From Lachnospiraceae bacterium UBA4260 (GTDB lineage: Bacteria > Bacillota > Clostridia > Lachnospirales > Lachnospiraceae), in NCBI GenBank assembly GCA_002395235.1, contig DGWK01000019.1, positions 58,824-122,823 of the forward strand: DNA of 64,000 bases. Reading direction: 5' to 3'. Below the pieces are notes generated by a model. That model saw nothing but the letters and a program-made list of their open reading frames with translations, was not told where the DNA came from and did no database searches. The translations under genes and the position numbers were made by a program. Positions 60,118 through 64,000 of the stretch are shown here, piece after piece (within the stretch, counting starts at the first letter, position 1; each line of letters starts with the position of its first letter).

Positions 60118-60531
60118 ATGATAACCAGAGAGCAGGCGGAAAAGTTCCGCAAAATTATCGAAGCGCACTCAGCGGATTTCTCTGACGCAGAGGCGGCGGA
60201 AGCACCGCACCTGTTTCCGGGATGGAGCGGCGGCGGCACGGAATATGCGGTCGGCGACAGAGTTCAGTACGGCGGGAAACCGTATAAATGCATTCAGGGA
60301 CATACATCTCAGGTGACGTGGACGCCTGAGGACGCTCCTAGCCTGTGGGCGAAAATCCTAATTCCTGACCCGGAGGTAATTCCGGATTGGGTTCAGCCGG
60401 ATAGCACCAATGCGTACACGAAGGGCGACAAAGTCAGGTTCGAAGGCAAGGTCTATGAGAGCGTGATTGACAACAACGTATGGTCTCCCGCCGCATACCC
60501 GGCGGGTTGGAAAGAAGTTGAAGAGAATTGA
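60118..60531 (+). CDS. Tail protein with two carbohydrate-binding (CBM5/12-like) modules
   Basis: The 137-residue protein has two repeated small modules: AVGDRVQYGGKPYKCIQGHT with WTPEDAPSLW (about 42-78) and TKGDKVRFEGKVYESVIDNN with WSPAAYPAGW (about 100-133). The G-D-x-V ... Y-x-C/S pattern and late tryptophans are those of chitin-binding-like CBM5/12 domains. It could bind host surface sugars. GGGAGG precedes the ATG. Confidence 0.8.
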   Translation: MITREQAEKFRKIIEAHSADFSDAEAAEAPHLFPGWSGGGTEYAVGDRVQYGGKPYKCIQGHTSQVTWTPEDAPSLWAKILIPDPEVIPDWVQPDSTNAYTKGDKVRFEGKVYESVIDNNVWSPAAYPAGWKEVEEN

Positions 60532-60544
60532 GGGGGAGTGACCG

Positions 60545-60856
60545 ATGGAACATTTAACGGAAATTGTGCTTGCGATTTTTGCCAGTACAGGATTTTGGGC
60601 ATGTGTTCAGGCGGTAATCCTGAAGCACATGGACAGACGGAGCGCAGAGCGCGCGGCACTTCTCGGGCTGTTACATGAAAAACTCGTGGCGCAGTGCGAG
60701 GTATATCTGGACAAGGGATATATTTCAGAGGGACAGTACAGAGACCTTGACGAATATATCTATCAGCCATACAGAAACCTCGGCGGTAATGGGACCGGGG
60801 CAGAATACATGAAACGTGTTCAATCACTAATTTTCGAAAGGAAGGAAAAGAAATGA
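60545..60856 (+). CDS. Small membrane protein, holin-like
   Basis: The 103-residue protein has one N-terminal hydrophobic helix (EIVLAIFASTGFWACVQAVI, about 6-25) and a charged soluble remainder with YISEGQYRDLDEYIYQPYRN. Proteins of this shape often accompany phage holins. The stop overlaps the next ATG. The role is inferred from place and topology. Confidence 0.65.
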   Translation: MEHLTEIVLAIFASTGFWACVQAVILKHMDRRSAERAALLGLLHEKLVAQCEVYLDKGYISEGQYRDLDEYIYQPYRNLGGNGTGAEYMKRVQSLIFERKEKK

Positions 60857-61182
60857 AAAAGGAAACGACCAAGGAAATGATAATCAGAAAACTCACCAGC
60901 CGCAAACTCTGGGCGGCTGTATGTGCTTTTGCGGTTCTTATCGCGGTTGCGATGGGGAAGACCGAAGCACAGGCGGCGCAGATTTCCGCCCTCATTATGG
61001 CAGGCGCAACGGTGATTGCGTATATCGTCGGTGAGGGATTGACCGATGCGGCGGCTGTGAATGCGGCAAAGGATAACGACGAAAAGGACGAAAAGGATGA
61101 AAAACTGTATTCCGGGACGTCTGCTTACGGGTTCGCGATGCCGGAGCCTGAAGATGTTGGAGAGGAAATTGCACGTTTCTGA
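60853..61182 (+). CDS. Phage holin-like protein
   Basis: The 109-residue protein has two hydrophobic helices (KLWAAVCAFAVLIAVAMG, about 18-35, and AQISALIMAGATVIAYIVGE, about 42-61) with a charged C-terminal tail, as in small class-II holins. It would form membrane pores at the end of infection, but no endolysin gene is in the window, so the lysis pair cannot be confirmed. Confidence 0.7.
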   Translation: MKKETTKEMIIRKLTSRKLWAAVCAFAVLIAVAMGKTEAQAAQISALIMAGATVIAYIVGEGLTDAAAVNAAKDNDEKDEKDEKLYSGTSAYGFAMPEPEDVGEEIARF

Positions 61183-61200
61183 ATACTGGGGGAAACGACA

Positions 61201-61581
61201 ATGAATACAATACGATGCGAATATCAGCGGGATGAGCGGGCTATCGTTCTTCCCGCTCATTTTAAGCGTGATGAAGGACAGGCATTGGAAGTCTATGGCA
61301 TGCCTTTCGACGACGGGCAGAAAGTAAGAGTTGCATTTATCCGCGAAGGCGACGACCGGGCGGTTCCGGTGACAGGCGTTCTAATGGAAGGTTCCGTGAC
61401 GGTGGCAATTCCCGATGACATGTTTGCGGATACGGACGGCGAAGGCGGATACATGGGACGGCTAAGAGCGTATGTAGCACTGGTCGATGACTCTAGTGTG
61501 ACGACGATTTTCTATGTTTCCATACCTTTGTATGATGCGCCCGAAAATGAAGATGAAAACGATGAAACGGCGGGAGGGTGA
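61201..61581 (+). CDS. Baseplate/fibre N-terminal-domain protein, single copy
   Basis: The 126-residue protein is one beta-sandwich-like domain (EGQALEVYGMPFDDGQKVRV; VTVAIPDDMFADTDGEGG; YVALVDDSS). It closely parallels residues 1-125 of the next gene, showing a tandem duplication. It may be a shortened adaptor that sits beside the longer fibre. The ATG follows TGGGGGAAACGAC. Confidence 0.7.
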   Translation: MNTIRCEYQRDERAIVLPAHFKRDEGQALEVYGMPFDDGQKVRVAFIREGDDRAVPVTGVLMEGSVTVAIPDDMFADTDGEGGYMGRLRAYVALVDDSSVTTIFYVSIPLYDAPENEDENDETAGG

Positions 61582-61583
61582 CG

Positions 61584-62999
61584 ATGAATAAAATACGGGT
61601 ATTGTTTGCACCGGGCGAACGCATGATTGTTGCGCCCGCTGAGTTTAAACGAAATACTGGACAAGTGCTAGAAGTTTACGGCGTTCCTTTTGACGAGGGC
61701 GATGTTCTGCGAGTTGCCTTCATTAGTGACGGCGACGAGGAGGCGGTTCCCGCAACAGGCACGGTCAAGGACGGAGCGCTTTCGATTCCAATTCCTGACG
61801 ACAAGTTCTTTGACCTTGACGAGGATGGCGGAGACGAGGGGCGTATCCGAGCATACTTTGCGGTCGTGGATGATGACAGTATCACAACGGAATACTGCGT
61901 GGTAATTCCTCTTCTCGATGCACCGCCTTTGACAGACCCTTATGAAGATGCGACGCCTGCGCAGAGAAGTGCGATTGACGAAATTATCAGGCAGATGGCA
62001 ACGACGGCGGAAGCGGCGGAGACCGCAAAGCAGAAAGCGGAGACGGCGGCGGATAAGTCGGAAACGAACGTATCAAAATATCCCAAAATTGTAGGCGGAA
62101 ATTGGTACGTTTGGGACGCAGATGCCGGGGATTTCGTTGATACCGGAATTAAGGCGGTCGGAGAGGACGGCAAGGATGGACAGCCGGGACAGCCGGGAGC
62201 CGCAGGACAGCCGGGCGCAGCAGGAAAAGACGGGCAGGATGGATATTCACCGTCAGCGAAGGTTGAGGCAGTGACCGACGGAGCGAGAATTACCATCACG
62301 GATAAATCAGGAACTACCACAACGACGATTACAAATGGTAAGGACGGACAGCCGGGAGCGGCGGGCAAAGATGGAGTTGACGGTGTTTCACCGACGGCAA
62401 AGGTAGAAACTGTAAGCGGCGGAGCAAAGGTAACAATTACAGACAAGAATGGCACAACGGTTGCAACGCTTACAAATGGACAGGATGGGCAGCCGGGAGC
62501 GGCGGGCAAAGATGGCAAGGCCGGAGAAGATGGGTTCTCACCGTCAGCGACAGTAACGCAGACGCCTTTGGGCGCGACTGTCTCTATTACAGATAAAGAT
62601 GGTACGACGGTGGCAACAATTCTTAATGGCACGAAGGGCGAAACCGGAAGTTCAGGTGTTTACGTTGGTAGCGAAGAACCTACGGATGAGAACGTGACTG
62701 TATGGGTTGATACGGACGGAGACGCCGATGATGTGATTACAGTATCAGGTACAGACCCGGTAATTGTTGCGCAGCAGGGCGTCAGGTACATTTGCGGAGA
62801 AGTGGCGACGTTGACATTTACACCTAGTGCTTCCGGGATTTGCGATGTGATTTTCCGCTCAGGTTCTACGCCTACGGTTCTTTCCCTTCCTGATACCGTG
62901 AAGTTCCCGGGCGGTAAGGAATTATCCATTGACACAGATACGACATACGAAATCAATATCATGGACGGAATTTACGGGGCGGTGATGGCATGGACATGA
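61584..62999 (+). CDS. Tail fibre with adaptor domain and collagen-like repeats
   Basis: ATG 61584 follows GGAGGG and gives 471 residues. An N-terminal domain (1-125) like the preceding protein is followed by a helical neck (AAETAKQKAETAADKSET). Three blocks of collagen-like Gly-x-y repeats follow (for example GQPGQPGAAGQPGAAGKDG), each joined to a beta-module of about 37 residues with the form SP[ST]A..E.V..GA..TITDK.GTT. A C-terminal beta domain ends the protein. The arrangement is that of a trimeric fibre. Confidence 0.85.
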   Translation: MNKIRVLFAPGERMIVAPAEFKRNTGQVLEVYGVPFDEGDVLRVAFISDGDEEAVPATGTVKDGALSIPIPDDKFFDLDEDGGDEGRIRAYFAVVDDDSITTEYCVVIPLLDAPPLTDPYEDATPAQRSAIDEIIRQMATTAEAAETAKQKAETAADKSETNVSKYPKIVGGNWYVWDADAGDFVDTGIKAVGEDGKDGQPGQPGAAGQPGAAGKDGQDGYSPSAKVEAVTDGARITITDKSGTTTTTITNGKDGQPGAAGKDGVDGVSPTAKVETVSGGAKVTITDKNGTTVATLTNGQDGQPGAAGKDGKAGEDGFSPSATVTQTPLGATVSITDKDGTTVATILNGTKGETGSSGVYVGSEEPTDENVTVWVDTDGDADDVITVSGTDPVIVAQQGVRYICGEVATLTFTPSASGICDVIFRSGSTPTVLSLPDTVKFPGGKELSIDTDTTYEINIMDGIYGAVMAWT

Positions 63000-63577
63000 T
63001 GGCGATAAGGCGCAGAATAATGATAGCGCAGAAAAGGTTGCCGAAGGAATATCAGGAAGTTGAGTATATAGAGAGCGCAGGGCCGCAGTCGATTAGTACG
63101 AGCATCTCTGCCGCCAATTTGATTACCGCTAATTTAGTGGCACAGTTCACGCGGGCAAGCACGGCTTCACAGGTATTGCTTTGTTGCTCGACGAATGGCC
63201 CGAATTGGTTTGGGCAGAGAAATAGCGTCTATGCTTGCGGCGCTAGTGGGAGTGAATTATCGAAGATTAATTCTACTCTCAAAAAGAAAATAAATATTAC
63301 ATACCTCAGTAACCAAATCACATGCGAAATTGACGGAGAAATATTCAAACGCACGGGTTCGCATTTCAGCGATGCCAGATACGTCCTGTTTAACAAGACG
63401 TATCCACCGTACGCAAGGCTTTATAGTTGTGTATTTATGTGTGACGGCGAAAAGATAGCGGATTATATACCGTGCTATCGCAAATCAGACGGTGAAATAG
63501 GATTATACGATTTAATTTCAAAGTCGTTTTTGACGAATTCCGGGGAGGGCGAATTTCAGAAAGGAGCGGACGTATGA
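62990..63577 (+). CDS. Tail fibre tip / lectin-like protein
   Basis: The 195-residue protein has the frequent phage segment LPKEYQEVEYIESAGPQSIS and a beta-rich domain with YVLFNKTYPPYARLYSCVFM and DYIPCYRKSDGEIGLYD. Such domains resemble LamG/concanavalin-like tips of tail fibres and may bind host sugars. The start could be 62990 or 62996 (ATGA overlap). It follows the collagen fibre directly. Confidence 0.75.
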   Translation: MDMMAIRRRIMIAQKRLPKEYQEVEYIESAGPQSISTSISAANLITANLVAQFTRASTASQVLLCCSTNGPNWFGQRNSVYACGASGSELSKINSTLKKKINITYLSNQITCEIDGEIFKRTGSHFSDARYVLFNKTYPPYARLYSCVFMCDGEKIADYIPCYRKSDGEIGLYDLISKSFLTNSGEGEFQKGADV

Positions 63578-64000
63578 GCATTCTGAAAATCAAAAATGAA
63601 AGCGGCAAGTGGGTATACATACCCACGGTTAAAGGCGAAAAAGGCGATAAAGGTGACAAAGGTGACCCGGGCGCGAAGGGGGATGCTGGAGCGAAGGGTG
63701 AGAAAGGTGATACCGGCGCAACGGGCCCGAAAGGAGACAAAGGTGATACCGGCGCGGCGGGCAAGGACGGCACGAACGGAAAGGATGGTGCTGACGGCTA
63801 TTCCCCCATAGTGAACGTCGAAGATGTGACCGGCGGTGTGAAAATTACTGTTACGAATAAGACCGGAACAACGTCAGCAACGGTGACCAATGGCGCGAAG
63901 GGCGACAAGGGTGACAAAGGTGACCCGGGGGAGAAAGGTGATACCGGAGCAACGGGACCGAAAGGCGATACCGGAGCGGATGGAGCGAAAGGCGACAAGG
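63574..64000 (+). CDS. Collagen-like tail fibre, 3' end outside window
   Basis: ATG 63574 overlaps the preceding stop (ATGA) after AAAGGAGCGG; the frame stays open to the window end. After MSILKIKNESGKWVYIPTV come long Gly-x-y runs (GEKGDKGDKGDPGAKGDAG), a beta-module like those of the previous fibre (DGYSPIVNVEDVTGGVKITV) and more Gly-x-y. It is a second repeat-built fibre. The length and tip are unknown. Confidence 0.85.
   Translation, partial: MSILKIKNESGKWVYIPTVKGEKGDKGDKGDPGAKGDAGAKGEKGDTGATGPKGDKGDTGAAGKDGTNGKDGADGYSPIVNVEDVTGGVKITVTNKTGTTSATVTNGAKGDKGDKGDPGEKGDTGATGPKGDTGADGAKGDK

Noticed and set aside
30486..64000. Reverse transcriptase, retron or diversity-generating element
   Set aside because: No YxDD-type reverse-transcriptase frame and no template/variable repeat pair were found in the visible phage part.

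Overview
The window is a piece of a Gram-positive chromosome, most likely a Clostridia member of Lachnospiraceae type. This rests on CodY, MecA, HemZ, YycJ/WalJ-like and RsuA-like genes, A+G-rich Shine-Dalgarno sites, GTG/TTG starts and moderately high G+C host DNA. An integrated tailed phage is joined on its right. No identification beyond this level is possible from the sequence alone.

Host part, about 1-30,485: a truncated metallo-beta-lactamase-fold gene, hemZ, topA, codY, rpsB-tsf with a folded leader, mecA, an rRNA pseudouridine synthase gene, ligA, metA, a large unrecognised repeat protein, a zinc-ribbon/coiled-coil protein overlapping an alpha/beta hydrolase, a PurF-like protein without the usual nucleophile, citrate synthase on the minus strand, a hybrid histidine kinase, udp, cdd, a zinc-finger membrane protein, polA, coaE, a YycJ-like hydrolase, an ACT-domain/UPF0210 pair, a PfkB-type sugar kinase, and tRNA-Gly(CCC). 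Short G+C-rich hairpins recur between host genes.

Phage part, from shortly after the tRNA (about 30,550) to the window end, is all on the + strand. The left end (30.5-37.5 kb) has small unknown genes, a gene-free stretch of 1.7 kb packed with four kinds of repeat (candidate origin or control region), an XRE regulator, an SF2 helicase behind a six-hairpin leader, and RusA. The replication and DNA-modification block (37.5-43.8 kb) has a DnaB/gp4-like helicase, a sigma-like regulator, SSB, an HNH-like protein, a MetK-like protein and a ParB-fused DNA methyltransferase. The head block (43.8-51.2 kb) has the small and large terminase genes separated by a GIY-YIG endonuclease, portal, minor head protein, a thioredoxin-like protein, a Prp-family cysteine protease, scaffold and capsid. 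The connector and tail block (51.2-60 kb) includes a tail-chaperone frameshift and a tape measure of 782 residues. Baseplate, fibre and holin-like genes follow to the right edge. No integrase, endolysin or right attachment site lies in the window.

The most interesting observation is a possible virion-maturation system. A phage-encoded Prp-family protease sits just before scaffold and capsid, and scaffold, capsid, tail-tube and an upper-baseplate protein all carry an N-terminal YKF-[LS]-[IV]-F-D-G-type motif, written with different synonymous codons. Second is a MetK-like protein overlapping a DNA methyltransferase, a possible self-supplied DNA-methylation unit. Third is a set of structured, repeated non-coding elements at the left end of the phage.
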